Positions 33,699 through 44,228 of a stretch of 64,000 nt of DNA are shown here, one piece after another; positions within the stretch are counted from its first letter, which is position 1; each line of letters begins with the position of its first letter. The position numbers were made by a program, and so were the translations under genes. The notes beneath the pieces are model-generated. The model worked only from the letters and a program-made list of their open reading frames with translations, was not told the origin of the DNA and did not search any database. The stretch comes from Sclerotiophoma versabilis (Eukaryota > Ascomycota > Dothideomycetes > Pleosporales > Didymellaceae), in NCBI GenBank assembly GCA_012274445.1, contig JAAROD010000081.1:1426001-1490000 (forward strand). The letters are read 5' to 3'.

Positions 33699-35406
33699 TC
33701 ACCAGCGCCCGCGACCGCGTCCTCTTCCACCACCGTGACCTCGTCCGCGACCACCGCCACGACCTCCTCTGTGATTGCCCCTATTCCTGCCTCTCCCGCC
33801 TCTACCAGATCGCTGTTCCTCTGGTCTAGGACCGGCCTGCCTGCGCTGTGCTCGGTCCTCTTCTGAAGCGTGGAAAGTATTGTGGATCTGCAACAGGTCG
33901 CAGAAAGCTTGCGTGTGCGGATTGCTGTATTCTCGCGGCTCTTCTTGCACATGGATGCCTTGCGATGGGTCGTAGACAGGCGCGGTCGGTGCGAAATCAT
34001 GCGGTATGATCATCTTCCCGGATTTGACAATGTTCTCTTCGACCCAAGTAATCTGCTCCTCGATGAGAGGCCTATAGTAGGCATCACCCTTGTCGGCAGG
34101 TACTTGCGCGTCGGGATCACCAACTTGTAGGTCGCCAGCGAAGACACGTGTAATGGCGAGCCATTCGGCGTCATACTCCAATTGTAGTGGCCTTTGCAGA
34201 TCACTGGGTGCATGAGGCGCGATTTCTAATAGTTGCAAGAAATGTCTCTTTGGTAAGCACTTATCGAGCGCCAGAAACTTGGTCGTCTTGTTTGTGATGT
34301 CTGTAGGAAACGGCAACGTCTCTGCTTTTTCGAAGTTGGAGCGCGCGAAGGAGGCTGGCAGCAGATCTCTCACTTCATCAGGAACTAACAGTTGCCCACT
34401 GGTGTTTTCAGGTTCCTTGGGTTTGACTGGTGCAGCGATTGGAGCTGGTGCTGGCTCGTCGTCATCCATATCAAGATCGATTTCGGCGTCGTTTTTGGGC
34501 GCTTCTGTCTGTGCGTTGTCCTCGAGGTCAAGGTCAATCTCACCGTCGTTCTTTACAAGGGTAGAAGGCTCGCTGGTAATAGCTTCAGGTACTGCTGGCT
34601 CCGACCCACCTTCATGCTGCCAAACACCACCGAACTTGCAATGCATGTGTGCACTAAACCAGTGCGGTGGTCGTAGGCGCTCAAGAACTGTTGTAGCTGC
34701 GACGCTACCAAGCGTGCCATCCTTGGCTTCTTGCTCGAAGTCTGGCTTCCACTTGAACAGCTGCCGGTAATTGCCTTTCCATTCCATACTGCGCGGCCAG
34801 TCGTGGCTCAAGCCAACATCGACTTGTGTCCTGATCTGCAACAGCTTGCGTACATCTAGTTCGCGAACATGATATATGCTCCTTACATCGTCACTGTTGT
34901 ATGGCAACCGCTCGTAATGCGGCTTCTTGTAGTTATAGCCCTTCCATATGCCTGATAGACCAGCAATACGAAGAGGTCCCAGTCTGACGACATTCGCAGC
35001 ACCCATGTAATAGATCTTTGGTGCAGCCCAGCCGCCGTAGTATAGCTCCCACATATAATTGCTGGCTTCGTGGTTTCCTCCAATGAAGATGGTAAGATAT
35101 GGTGCGATGCGAGCGCCTGAGTAGTATTCGTGGAAGTCGTGCATGGCGTAGTATTTCGAGGGCATAGAGACGGCTTTCAGGTCGGGCGCGTTGCGAACGG
35201 CCTACATTGTCAGCTCATTTCTACGTACATGTACGAAGAGCGCGCACCTGGAAGTCTCCTCCAATGATGAGAAGATCGACATCTGGCCAGCCCTTCAGCT
35301 CGCAGGATTTTGCGACTGAAGCATAGATCTCATGGAGCACTCCGTGACCGCAGCCCTCTACTGCGATGCGCAAGCCCTGCTGCTCCAGCAGTGTCGGTGC
35401 AACCAT
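33699..35406 (-). CDS. DBR1: RNA lariat debranching enzyme
   Basis: Exons (minus) 35406-35248 and 35201-33699 encode 553 residues; the 46-bp intron follows GDFQ. Dbr1 is the nuclear metallophosphoesterase that hydrolyses the 2'-5' branch of intron lariats. Metal-binding residues are all present: GCGHG (Cys19, His21), GGDFQ (Asp51 region), GGNHEA (about 95), LSHDWP and SAHMHCKF. The post-catalytic C-terminal domain (TTKFLALDKCLPKRHFLQLLE) is typical. An acidic linker with two near-identical DAEIDLD/GEIDLD segments lies between them. The last 35-40 residues are an RGG/RG-rich tail, an RNA-binding type sequence that many Dbr1 proteins lack. ATG 35406 was preferred over an upstream GTG. Confidence 0.96.
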
Positions 35407-35645
35407 TGTGGGCTGGTTCACGTTATGAATTAGCAGTTTGTGTTAGCAAGCTGACTATATTATCCTCAGTCAATTGCGCACTATCAGCGTGGGAGTTGCG
35501 ACTGGAGGCGGAGCAGTTGCAGAGCAGCGAGAGAAAGCTCGAGGGACCACTAGCGCCGGAAGTCTTCACAAAGTCCGCACGCGAGACCTTGATGGTCCAC
35601 AGACAGCTCTTCACGTCCATCTTCCACCAACAAACAAAGTTAGTC
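35407..35645. promoter_or_regulatory. Short divergent promoter shared by DBR1 and the Rpr2/SNM1-type gene
   Basis: Only about 240 bp lie between the two start codons (185 bp if the upstream ATG at 35592 is used), so both 5' leaders and promoters must fit here. No TATA box is obvious. Bidirectional use is inferred from spacing. Confidence 0.5.
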
Positions 35646-36224
35646 ATGGAAACGACAGATCTCGTGGAGCGAAGGTTGAACTTTCTTCGAGAGGCCGCGC
35701 ATTTGTTGGCAGTCTCATCACCTACAACCTCAGCGTTTCTTGGTGCAGCGCAGGACAAGCTCATCGAAGATGCCGAATTGGACCTGCAACAAAAAGAAGT
35801 CGATGCACTTCGAAGAGGGTTCTGCGGCGCCTGCGGCAACCTGATGATAGCAGGATGGTCTTGTAAGGTTGCTCACCAAACCAAAAGCAAGAGAGTGCGA
35901 AAAGAGAAGAAGCCGTCTAAAGATTCGACACAGCCAGCTAAGTACATTGTATACACTTGCTTGAGATGCGAGCGATACACAGTACAATCGTTACAAACAA
36001 GACCATCAAAACATGTCAGAAGATCGACAGTTCAAAAAGGCCCACAGTCGTTGCCGGAGCCCAAACAGCAGGCTCAAGAGGTCGGCAAGGTGGTCAAATC
36101 AGTCAACGCAAGCAGCAAGGAGAGAAAGAAGGCTCGTAAGGGCGGTCTCGCAGCAATGCTCGAAAAGAGCAAGTCTCAGAACTCCAGTCAAGGCGGATTC
36201 GACTTGATGGACTTTGGCATGTGA
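35646..36224 (+). CDS. Rpr2/Rpp21/SNM1-type RNase P or RNase MRP subunit
   Basis: A 192-residue protein, taken from ATG 35646 where family resemblance begins (METTDLVERRLNFLREAAHLL); an in-frame ATG at 35592 would add 18 residues. The domain has an N-terminal helical pair (LREAAHLLAVSSPTTSAFLG, DKLIEDAELDLQQKEVDALRR) and a zinc ribbon built from CGACGNLMIAGWSC and YTCLRCERYT. A basic tail (KRVRKEKKPSK, SKERKKARKGGLAAMLEKSKSQ) could bind RNA and target the nucleolus. These subunits help RNase P trim tRNA 5' ends, or RNase MRP process pre-rRNA; which complex applies cannot be told by eye. Confidence 0.85.
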   Translation: METTDLVERRLNFLREAAHLLAVSSPTTSAFLGAAQDKLIEDAELDLQQKEVDALRRGFCGACGNLMIAGWSCKVAHQTKSKRVRKEKKPSKDSTQPAKYIVYTCLRCERYTVQSLQTRPSKHVRRSTVQKGPQSLPEPKQQAQEVGKVVKSVNASSKERKKARKGGLAAMLEKSKSQNSSQGGFDLMDFGM

Positions 36225-36409
36225 GCAGCTACTCGTAGGGCTGCAGAACAACCGGGGTCTAAAAGAGAAGGTTCCAGGTGGCGGGGTACGCCAGAATTTC
36301 TAAGTTCAAGAATTTCGTCACACTACCGGCCCCGCGCCAACACTTGCGACTTTTTAAAGACTTTACCAACACAACCACCTTTACTGCATACAATCGTAAA
36401 CACTACAAA

Positions 36410-37920
36410 ATGGCCGAAAACAAGAGTCTCGCGAAGGATCTCTTCGAAGATATGGGCCGCAAGGTCGACGAAGCGAGCGGACAACAAGACGAGGACGACT
36501 CTAGGGTTGTTGACGAGATTGAGAGTCTGTGTATGAACTGCCACGACAACGTGAGTATGCCTACTACAGTAGGTTGTGTATGTGTCTAACTGTTTTCAGG
36601 GTACCACACGCCTCCTGTTGACAAGAATCCCCTTCTTCCGCGAAATCGTCATCATGTCCTTCGAGTGCCCGCACTGCCACTTCCGGAACTCCGAGATCCA
36701 ACCTGCTGGTGAGATCCAGCAGCGTGGTGTCAAGTTCACCGTCCGAGTCGACACCGCCGACGACCTCAACAAGCAGATTGTCAAGAGCGACACTGCGATA
36801 TTCCGTGTTGAGGAGATTGATTTGGAGATTCCTCCTGGCCGAGGACAGCTTACAAACATTGAGGGTATCCTCTCTATGGTCGCGCAAGATCTGGAACAGA
36901 AGCAGGATGAGCGACGAGAGAAGATGCCAGAGGTTGCCCCACAAATTCAGAGAGTGATTGATACTCTCAAGGCGATGGCTGGTGGTGAGAAGCTACCTTT
37001 CAAGGTTACAATCGATGACCCGGCCGGCAACTCCTCGATCGAACCCCCCGATCAGCTCTCGGCTGGAAAGTACTCTCGCCACGAGTACGCACGAAGTCCG
37101 GCACAGAACGAAGCGCTGGGTTTGGGTGATAGCAGTGGACAGCAGGAGGTACCTCTCAACGTGGAGGCACCGGCCACCGAGATCCGTCCTGAGTATCACG
37201 CTTCTCAGATGTACCCTGAGATGCCCTCTGCGCACCAGCCTATGGTGAATAACGTCGACGATGACATTGTTGAGAACCAGGTCTACTCTTTCCCCGCAAC
37301 CTGCCCAGGATGCACCTTGTCATGCGCAACCAACATGAAAATGGTCAACATCCCCCACTTCAAGCAGGTGGTTCTGATGTCGACGGTCTGTGAGCACTGT
37401 GGATACCGCAGCAACGAGGTCAAGACGGGAGGTGAGGTACCAGAGAAGGGTCGTCGCATCACGGTGAAGATCCAAAACAAGGAGGACATGTCGCGCGATA
37501 TTCTCAAGTCTGAGTCGTGTGCCATGTCTTGCCCTGAACTTAACCTCAGTGTCGAGCCTGGTACATTAGGCGGAAGGTTCACGACAGTCGAGGGGTTGCT
37601 GACACAAGTCCGTGACGATCTCCGGTCCTCGATCTTCGACGTTGGTGATGGCGGTGACTCGATGAACACCGAGTCAAAGACGAAGTGGAACACCTTCTTT
37701 GACCAGCTGGGATCCGCCATCGATGGCAACGAGAAGTTCACAGTGATCCTTGAGGACCCCCTTGCCAGCAGCTACGTTCAGAGTTTTACTGCACCTGAGC
37801 CAGATCCACAGATCAAGGTCGAGGACTACGACCGCACGGACGAGGAGGAGGAAGAACTTGGGTTGAAAGACATGAAGACGGAGGGTTATGAGGAGGGGCA
37901 TGCCGCAGAGCAGGCAGCCA

Positions 37921-37951
<31 letters not shown>

Positions 37952-37964
37952 CAACGGCGCATAA
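36410..37964 (+). CDS. ZPR1: Zinc-finger protein ZPR1
   Basis: Exons 36410-36550 and 36600-37964 encode 501 residues; the 49-bp intron lies directly inside the first zinc finger (CMNCHDN/GTTRLLLTRIP). The tandem ZPR1 architecture is clear: finger 1 C-x2-C...CPHC with FRNSEIQPAGEIQQRGVK, finger 2 CPGC...CEHCGYRSNEVKTGG, each followed by the double-psi-type homology domain (ITVKIQNKEDMSRDILKSESC, LGGRFTTVEGLL). ZPR1 is a chaperone for eEF1A folding and binds growth-factor receptors in animals. A GCC repeat (37919-37950) codes for a C-terminal poly-Ala tail. Confidence 0.97.
37919..37950 (+). repeat. GCC trinucleotide tract encoding poly-alanine in ZPR1
   Basis: A run of about eight to ten GCC codons with minor interruption near the ZPR1 C-terminus. 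Its length is likely to vary between strains. Confidence 0.8.
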
Positions 37965-38211
37965 GCTGTTGGATAAAAAAGATGTAGATTTTTGTTCTTC
38001 TCTTGCATTTGGGACGGGGCATCCTTAGATACCAAGGCTTCGCCAGCCACAATGAAGCATCATGACCGCCATCTTGTCTTTTCTCACAATTACGTAGTTG
38101 CGCCTGTTCGTTCTACGACTATACATCAAGTGCCTCACGGGCTTGGGTGGATAGCCTCTCGTATTCGTGTACGAGGTAACTGTCCGAGTAATGTGCGTAT
38201 TGCCTACCTCG

Positions 38212-38841
38212 TCACCCCGCCAGGGGGTTTGCGTGGATTGTAACGGTCTCGATGACAATCTTCTCCTGTGGCCTTGACTTCTTATCCACAGGCACCTTCT
38301 CGATATCGTCGAGCACCTCCTGCCCTTCCAAGACCTTTCCAAAGACGGTGTTCTTCCCATCGAGATGCGGGGCGGGGGCAAAGGTGATGAAGAACTGGCT
38401 GCCGTTCATGTTGGGGCCCTTGTTCGCCATGCTCAGGATGCCCCTGGCGTTGTGCCTCAGGGCAGGCGAGAACTCGTCTTCGAACAGGCCGCCGTCGTTG
38501 AAGATGGAGGTGCTGGTCTTGGACTTGGGGTCGGAGGCGGGGCTGCCGGCTTGGACGATGAAGGTGGGGATCAGGCGGTGGAAGGGCGAGCCATTGTAGA
38601 AGGAGGAGGCGCAGAGGGCCAGGAAGTTCTCGGCGGTCTTCGGGGTGGCCTCGCAGAAGAGCTCGAGCTTGATGTCGCCCTTTGTGGTGTGCAGCTGGGA
38701 ACAGGGAGTGTTAGTCAGCGTGTGTGTGTGCGGAGAGAGGGCTGGATGAGGATGAGGATGACGACGACGACGAGCGCAGGGCCCAGATGCGCCTGTCAGA
38801 CGGGGAGGGGCGGCGGGCAGGGCACTCACAGTAACGGACAT
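38212..38841 (-). CDS. cyp10: Cyclophilin-type peptidyl-prolyl isomerase, PPIL3/Cyp10 subfamily
   Basis: Exons (minus) 38841-38830 (12 nt, MSVT) and 38694-38212 encode 164 residues, the compact PPIL3 length. The intron is 135 bp with GTGAGT and CTAAC...CCCAG. The enzyme interconverts cis and trans peptidyl-proline bonds; PPIL3 is found in spliceosomes. Visible core: LHTTKGDIKLELFCEATPKTAENFLALC, FHRLIPTFIVQAGSP (active-site Arg), GILSMANKGPNMNGSQFFITF, HLDGKNTVFGKVLEG. The PPIL3 start (MSVTLHTT.GDIKIELFC) fits well, which supports the 12-nt first exon. Confidence 0.95.
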   Translation of the reverse strand: MSVTVSALPAAPPRLTGASGPCARRRRHPHPHPALSPHTHTLTNTPCSQLHTTKGDIKLELFCEATPKTAENFLALCASSFYNGSPFHRLIPTFIVQAGSPASDPKSKTSTSIFNDGGLFEDEFSPALRHNARGILSMANKGPNMNGSQFFITFAPAPHLDGKNTVFGKVLEGQEVLDDIEKVPVDKKSRPQEKIVIETVTIHANPLAG

Positions 38842-38900
38842 GGTGATGGGGCAGCGGCAGCGCTGATCGAGGCAAGCGTCGCTCAGCTTCAGACCCCACC

Positions 38901-38939
38901 GGTGCTAGGAGCTGGTGCTAGGAGCTGGTGCTAGGAGCC
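38901..38939. repeat. Three tandem copies of a 13-mer
   Basis: GGTGCTAGGAGCT occurs three times in a row (the last copy ends CC). It lies between the divergent cyclophilin and arrestin-like genes. Confidence 0.9.
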
Positions 38940-39390
38940 TAGGCGGGCAAGCTGCCAATGGACCGCGAACGTTGTCGGAGCGCTGGGAGCTGCGCCGCTT
39001 ACCTGCACGCTCCCCGTGCCATTGTCGACAAGCAGCGCGCACCGAGCCCTGGATACCCTCAGCGACGGTCTGCAGCAGACTGTGTAACAGGCCTGACGTG
39101 CAAGCCCGGCGCCAGTCCAGCCAAGGTGGACCCTACGCCGTCACCAGCAGCCCTACGACGCAGCGGACCTGGCCTCGACACCACCGCGCATCCGCACCGC
39201 CGCCCCAGCACCGCCCGCAGCGCCAGCACCGCCAGCGCCGCCCAGCACCCCTCGCACACGCCCGCACACGCTCGCTGCCTGTCCGCGACCGCCGCACTCG
39301 CCCACACGCAGCCGCCCGCCGTGCCCGTCCCTGCGCAGCAGCCCTCGCGCCGCAACCCCACGCCGGTCCGCCCAAGGCTGCCCACACAGC

Positions 39391-39457
39391 TTCCCAGCAC
39401 CCCAGCACCCCAGCGCCCCAACGCCCCAGCGCCCCAGCACCTCAGCCCCCCAGCACC
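39391..39457. repeat. C-rich minisatellite, unit near CCCCAGCRC
   Basis: About seven imperfect copies of a 9-nt unit (CCCCAGCAC, CCCCAGCGC, CCCCAACGC variants). They lie in the leader of the arrestin-like gene. Confidence 0.75.
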
Positions 39458-39575
39458 TCCGCTTGGCGCAGCCCGCCCACGTCCTCGAGCGCAGTCACCG
39501 CCGACTGCAGCACCCCGCCCCCGCCCATGCGGCGCCTGTCTCGCTCCCAGGCCTGCGCCGCTTCATGCTAGAGAG

Positions 39576-40837
39576 ATGGCGGCCTTTGTCAGGGTGTCAG
39601 GCCCGCCCAACTCCAACTTCCTCGTCGGCTACCCGGGCATCTCAGCGACCCTGCCGCGCATCGAGGGCAAGGTCGAGATCCGCCCGCTCGTCGGCGTCTC
39701 CGCCCCCGTCAACGTCTCGCTCGTCACAATCGCCCTGCACCGCCGCGAGACCATCCACCCCTCCGCCGACTCGGTCACCAAGAAGCACCTCGCTGCCCCG
39801 CGCAAGGACATCACCGACCTGGTCGGCAAGGAGATGCTGCTGTTCCGCTGCCCGCCCGGCCGCGAGCACGAGAGCATCCTGTGCATGGACCTGCCCTTTG
39901 TCATCTTCATACCCTACGGCCGTGGCGGCGAGGAAGTCGCGCGCCGCGTCCCGCCCGCCAGTCTCCAGCTGCCCTCGCGCACCGCTGAGACCTTCTACGA
40001 GCTCGTCGTCACCGTCCAGCAGGGCCACAGCGAGCAGAAGAAATACCCCTTCCCCGTGCCCATCCAGCGCTACGACACCCTGTCCACCTTTGGCATGTAC
40101 AACCGCCCCGAGAGCGCAGAGCGCGTCACCGACCATCTCGTCACCCTCGGCATCAGTCTCCCGCGCTGGAGCTACGGCCCGCTCGACCCCGTCTCTGTCT
40201 ACATAAAACTCTCGCCAAACCCCGACTGGCTCTCAAAGGCAAAGAAGGTCACCATCAAGCAGATCACTGTCGGCATAGACGAGGAGATCATCTTCAACCA
40301 CGAGGGCGATGAGCCGACACGGAAAGTCAAAACATTGGCCAAGACCACACAAGCAGTGGGCGTCAAGATGCCAGAGGCAGGCTACTTCACAAACCTGGGC
40401 CTGGTGTTTCCCGCCAAGGACCTGAGAGACAGCGACGGCATAATACCAAGGGGCAAGAAGGAGTTTCCCATGTACGCCGTCAATGGCTTCACAACGACTG
40501 GTACTCTTTATAAGATTGAGTACTACCTCACAGTAAAGGTAGCTTTCTACTCTCTACTACCCACGCCTGCGCATTTCCACTAACCATAGACCAGGCGCAA
40601 ATGAGCTCGGCGCGAGATATCCTCCTCAGGCAGCCAATCGTCGTATGCCCATTCGACCACGCTGGATGCAAAGAAGAGATGGAAGCCATTGAGCAGGCTG
40701 CAAAAGACGCTGCGCATGTCGCACCTGATAATCCCATGCTGCCAGCCAGTCATATTGTAAGAGCGAACGATCCAAATGGATTGGCATCATTGGGAATTGC
40801 AATTGTTGGAGGCGTGAGGAAACCACTGATTGAATGA
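39576..40837 (+). CDS. Arrestin-fold protein
   Basis: Exons 39576-40538 and 40595-40837 encode 401 residues; the 56-bp intron has CTAAC and ACCAG. ATG 39576 (MAAFVRVSGPPNSNFLVGYPG) starts the globular part. The alternating beta-rich pattern with an arrestin_N-like opening (FLVGYPGISATLPRIEGKVEIRPL), SVYIKLSPNPDWLSKAKKVTIKQITVGIDEEI and the C-terminal-like block ARDILLRQPIVVCPFDH fits arrestin-related fungal proteins, which typically link membrane transporters to ubiquitin ligases. No PPxY motif for a Rsp5-type ligase is seen, so such an adaptor role is uncertain. Codon use shifts from very GC-rich at the 5' end to normal at the 3' end. Confidence 0.8.
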
Positions 40838-41610
40838 AGACGCTCAGAACAGCGTTGATCCGGCATATGGTCTTGAAACCCGACCTTGGCAGCAGACATC
40901 TGCAGGTCCATCCACGACGGCCATCGGTGAAGCGCAGCCCACAGAGAGCCGAATACCGCCGCCTTGCCACACACGGCAGCACTGCACAATGATCGAGCAA
41001 CCTCGACAGCATAGCCAGTCTACAGCAAGCACGACGCCTTGAGCCGTGCAACGCAACGCGCATATCGCACTGTACAGCAGCACGGCGTCTCACCGATCGT
41101 TCAAATACAGCAAGCGCGGCGCCCGGAGCTAAAAGGTCCTGTATCTTCGTGGAGGTACATACATTGCATCACCGGCGTTTGGAAAGAGTTCACGTTTACA
41201 GTTACATTGTTGAATTTGTCCGCACATATACCTTGAGTCGCTCTCTTCGCTTCGCAGTATACATAGTCCCTAGTAATGGCGTCGGCTTGGTGAAAAAGAG
41301 ACTTGGCTGGACCACCAGATATTGTCCCAGAGGGGGTGGGGGAGGGGTACAGGATACGATGTAAATGGGATGGAGATGGAATCTAAATGAAATGAAATGA
41401 AACGGACTGGAAATGGGAGGACCCTAAATACAAACGAGAGAGGAGAAGGAGGCCAAGCAGGACTAATCGAGGAACTACTGGGAAAGCGCAGACGCTGTGC
41501 GTAGCCTTACCGAATCGAATTCGAATTCGAAATCATACTTCTATCTACTCAACGTGTAGTTTTAACTTACCAAGTGTTGTACTTATTTCGTGTCGTCGGA
41601 GATGGAATTG

Positions 41611-41637
41611 CACATCACATCACATCACATCACATCA
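41611..41637. repeat. CACAT pentanucleotide microsatellite
   Basis: Five tandem copies of CACAT in non-coding DNA. Confidence 0.9.
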
Positions 41638-41645
41638 ACCACTCA

Positions 41646-41688
41646 TCGCGTCGCATCGCATCGCATCGCATCGCATCGCATCGCATCC
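41646..41688. repeat. CGCAT pentanucleotide microsatellite
   Basis: About eight copies of CGCAT, 10 bp beyond the CACAT array. The units differ at one or two positions, so the arrays may be related. Confidence 0.9.
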
Positions 41689-42383
41689 TTGTCTTACTAA
41701 CTATTCAACTTCTATCACTGCTTCTGCGCTATATGGACTTTTCGGCATCGGCCTCGAACTACTATACACCATAGTATTAGCATGGTAGAATACAAAGTCA
41801 GAACTACAGTGGAAGTGTATGTTGAACTCGACAGACAGATGTGTCAAAATATGGTTGGCGTTGTGTAGAGTCAGTTAGTAGCTGTGCTGTTTTGTGCACA
41901 TGCAAGGCGATTTTTTGTTTTTTTTTTGGCAGAGCAGGAGCTTCTTCTCTCCTGGTCCTTTGAGTCTGCGATCTGGTCGCAAGGATGGGGAAGTCGTTCA
42001 TAGCTTTGTGTGGAAACGTGTGAGCCGTGCTGTTGGTGTATTGAGTGGTGATTCTGGATTGTAGCGATTGCTTTGTGGTGCATATGGGTGATCTGGTTTG
42101 TTTGAGATGCTTGTTTTCGATTGCGATTTAGAGAGGATTGCCGAATTTTGGACGATCTGCGGCTTTGTAGGGTCATTGTGGTACCTACTCTATGCGTATT
42201 GGGATCATGTCTAGTTTGTCTACCCTGGCTGAGCATTTCAAGACGTGAACGAATCCAGCCATGCTATAGTACTTGATTGTATGGTCGTAGGGCATCACTA
42301 TCCAATGGAAATTCTTCTAAGAGTCTTACTCGGCTATATCCTGCCCAGCCATCAGGATGGATCATCGGATTAAAGGTAAATAC

Positions 42384-44228
42384 TCATATCAGATCGATAT
42401 CTTCCCAGTCTTTGCCACTGTTGTGCATCTCATCAACTGCTTCTCCATGCATAATCCCGTGTACATAGGCATCTCCGAGGAGTCGGTACGTGTCGTCTTC
42501 AGCCCTGCGAAGAACAAAAGGCACAGGTCCACCAGCGATGACAGCGATGACATCTCCCTTCTGGCAGGTTTGGGGACACCAGGCTAGACGGCCAGCTTTG
42601 GTAATGGCCAAATGCAGTCCTGTTTTCATGCAGTCCCACAGACATAGGAAAGTTTGTACGTCTGTATCTTGCATGATATAATCCCAGAACTCTTGTCCCG
42701 GTTTAGCATTCCAAGCAGCCAACTTAGCGAAAGTTGTAGATTTTTGATCTTCGTTCGTTGACATGTGTCGAACAAATTTTTTGCCTTTATCAGTGTAGAA
42801 TTCAAGGGAGCCACACATAGTAAGCCAAAACTCTTGAGTGCAGGGCCAGCTTCCGTGGCCTTGCGCTTGTACGCTGTGCGAGTTGACGAATGACATATGT
42901 ACGTCAAGGAACCCAGGAGCAGGATTGACCTCCGGGGTCGAAGACAGATCAACTTCATCAACTCTGATACCACTGAGTCTGATACGGCCGAGACCAGTGA
43001 CCGTCAGATTGGCGAACTCGTCTCTACACGCGTTGCATTTGTACATATACCGTGACCAGTTGTACCAGACATCGGGTTCATTTTGATCATCATAAGATGC
43101 AGTCCAGTCTGGAACCCAGGAAGGCAGAGTTAATTCAGGCACTACACCAGCAAGTATGCTGCTCAAAACTTCCAACGATCCAGTATGCTTGACCATTTGA
43201 ATTGTCGCGGTCTCAAAAACGTCCTCAATCGGCTTTGTGTAGTCTGCGACTACAGCTCTCTCGTATTGGTTGCGAGCAAGGCCCAGCATGCCGTAGATCT
43301 TATCGCGTGGGTCTGTGGCATGGCGGTCGTTTCTGAACCAATTGATGATTTGTGGCAGGGTGAATTCCTCAAGGGACTGAGTGAGATATGTAATGATTGA
43401 CAGACTGTTGAAGTAAGTACTGAGGTTCCCATGGTGGGTTGCGATGAAACCAAAACAGCACGAGTTGTCAGACATATGGTTTTTCCAGCTATAGATCAAG
43501 CGTTGGATCACCCGGCCCTCGAGGGAAAAACTTCCATGCTGAAAGATTGTATGCCGGGATAGAACATATTCCTGTAAGGTCCAGACGCGCGACCACCAAG
43601 GATTCCCAAAGAACATGCTCATTCCTGCGGCAAGCTTCGCTGATACAATGTTCTCACCCTCCACTTCAACGTGTGGCATCAAAGAAGGGTCAAGATGTAG
43701 ATCCTCGTCGCTGCCCATACGTTCCAGAAATTTCATGGCTAGCGGGCATTCGTCTCCGGTGCTTGGACCTAACCATATCGTCGTGCTGATAGCCCTCTCA
43801 AAGACATCGCGCATCATTCCAACTTGATGTGTACGCTCGGTTGGACTGCTTTGATCAATACAAAGGGCGTCGATCCACACAACTCTTTCCTGGGAACGAT
43901 AGCGTAGATGCAGTAGAGCTTGGTACAGATTCACTGTGACCATCTTCGGCCGCCCTCCAATGTAGACAGGGGTGCCATAATAGTCTGTTCCCCATGCGTA
44001 GGACAGCGCTTCGTAGTGAGGTCCGTCGTCATCAGTGTCGCCAGTATCGAGAAAGGCCGTACTGAGGCTGCAGTAGATAGGTTCCGTGTCTTGTAAGGCT
44101 GGTTGGATGTGAAGAAGTCTGACCTCCTGTCGCGATGTGTCTAGGCCCTTGTATATTGATTTGACGCGTCTTGGGCTTCTCCTGGTTGCAATTGTATTGT
44201 GATTCTTCTTTTGTCTGGTCGGAGGCAT
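42384..44228 (-). CDS. HET-domain (heterokaryon incompatibility) protein
   Basis: A 614-residue intronless protein from ATG 44228. The HET domain spans about residues 70-215 with its three motifs: HYEALSYAWG, VVWIDALCIDQSSPTER with the downstream DVFERAISTTIWLG, and PWWSRVWTLQEYVLSR. A second conserved block, ATDPRDKIYGMLGLA, lies at about 310. The long C-terminal part (LPSWVPDWTASYD, GDVIAVIAGGPVPFVLRR) is usual in this large fungal family. HET proteins can trigger cell death when incompatible fungal cells fuse; most family members have no known partner. No NACHT or repeat domain is fused, and no partner gene is recognised next to it. Confidence 0.95.
   Translation of the reverse strand: MPPTRQKKNHNTIATRRSPRRVKSIYKGLDTSRQEVRLLHIQPALQDTEPIYCSLSTAFLDTGDTDDDGPHYEALSYAWGTDYYGTPVYIGGRPKMVTVNLYQALLHLRYRSQERVVWIDALCIDQSSPTERTHQVGMMRDVFERAISTTIWLGPSTGDECPLAMKFLERMGSDEDLHLDPSLMPHVEVEGENIVSAKLAAGMSMFFGNPWWSRVWTLQEYVLSRHTIFQHGSFSLEGRVIQRLIYSWKNHMSDNSCCFGFIATHHGNLSTYFNSLSIITYLTQSLEEFTLPQIINWFRNDRHATDPRDKIYGMLGLARNQYERAVVADYTKPIEDVFETATIQMVKHTGSLEVLSSILAGVVPELTLPSWVPDWTASYDDQNEPDVWYNWSRYMYKCNACRDEFANLTVTGLGRIRLSGIRVDEVDLSSTPEVNPAPGFLDVHMSFVNSHSVQAQGHGSWPCTQEFWLTMCGSLEFYTDKGKKFVRHMSTNEDQKSTTFAKLAAWNAKPGQEFWDYIMQDTDVQTFLCLWDCMKTGLHLAITKAGRLAWCPQTCQKGDVIAVIAGGPVPFVLRRAEDDTYRLLGDAYVHGIMHGEAVDEMHNSGKDWEDIDLI

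Larger units (their letters stand above)
38842..39575. other. GC-rich divergent region / leader of the arrestin-like gene
   Basis: About 730 bp, strongly C-rich on the plus strand from 39150 on. It carries the 13-mer repeat and a 9-nt minisatellite. From ATG 38958 the frame stays open into the arrestin-like protein, but the encoded sequence is Pro/Ala/Arg low complexity and is treated here as leader. Confidence 0.5.
40838..42383. other. Intergenic, about 1.5 kb
   Basis: Contains two pentanucleotide microsatellites (listed) and a T-rich stretch near 41919. No gene is supported. Confidence 0.5.

Noticed and set aside
38365..38934. A Gly/Glu-rich frame antisense to the cyclophilin gene
   Set aside because: Low-complexity shadow of the GC-rich cyclophilin exon, without an independent motif.
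39463..40206. A 247-codon frame overlapping the arrestin-like exon in another phase
   Set aside because: Ser/Arg/Thr/Pro-only composition from a GC-rich region; the arrestin frame shows the real protein features.
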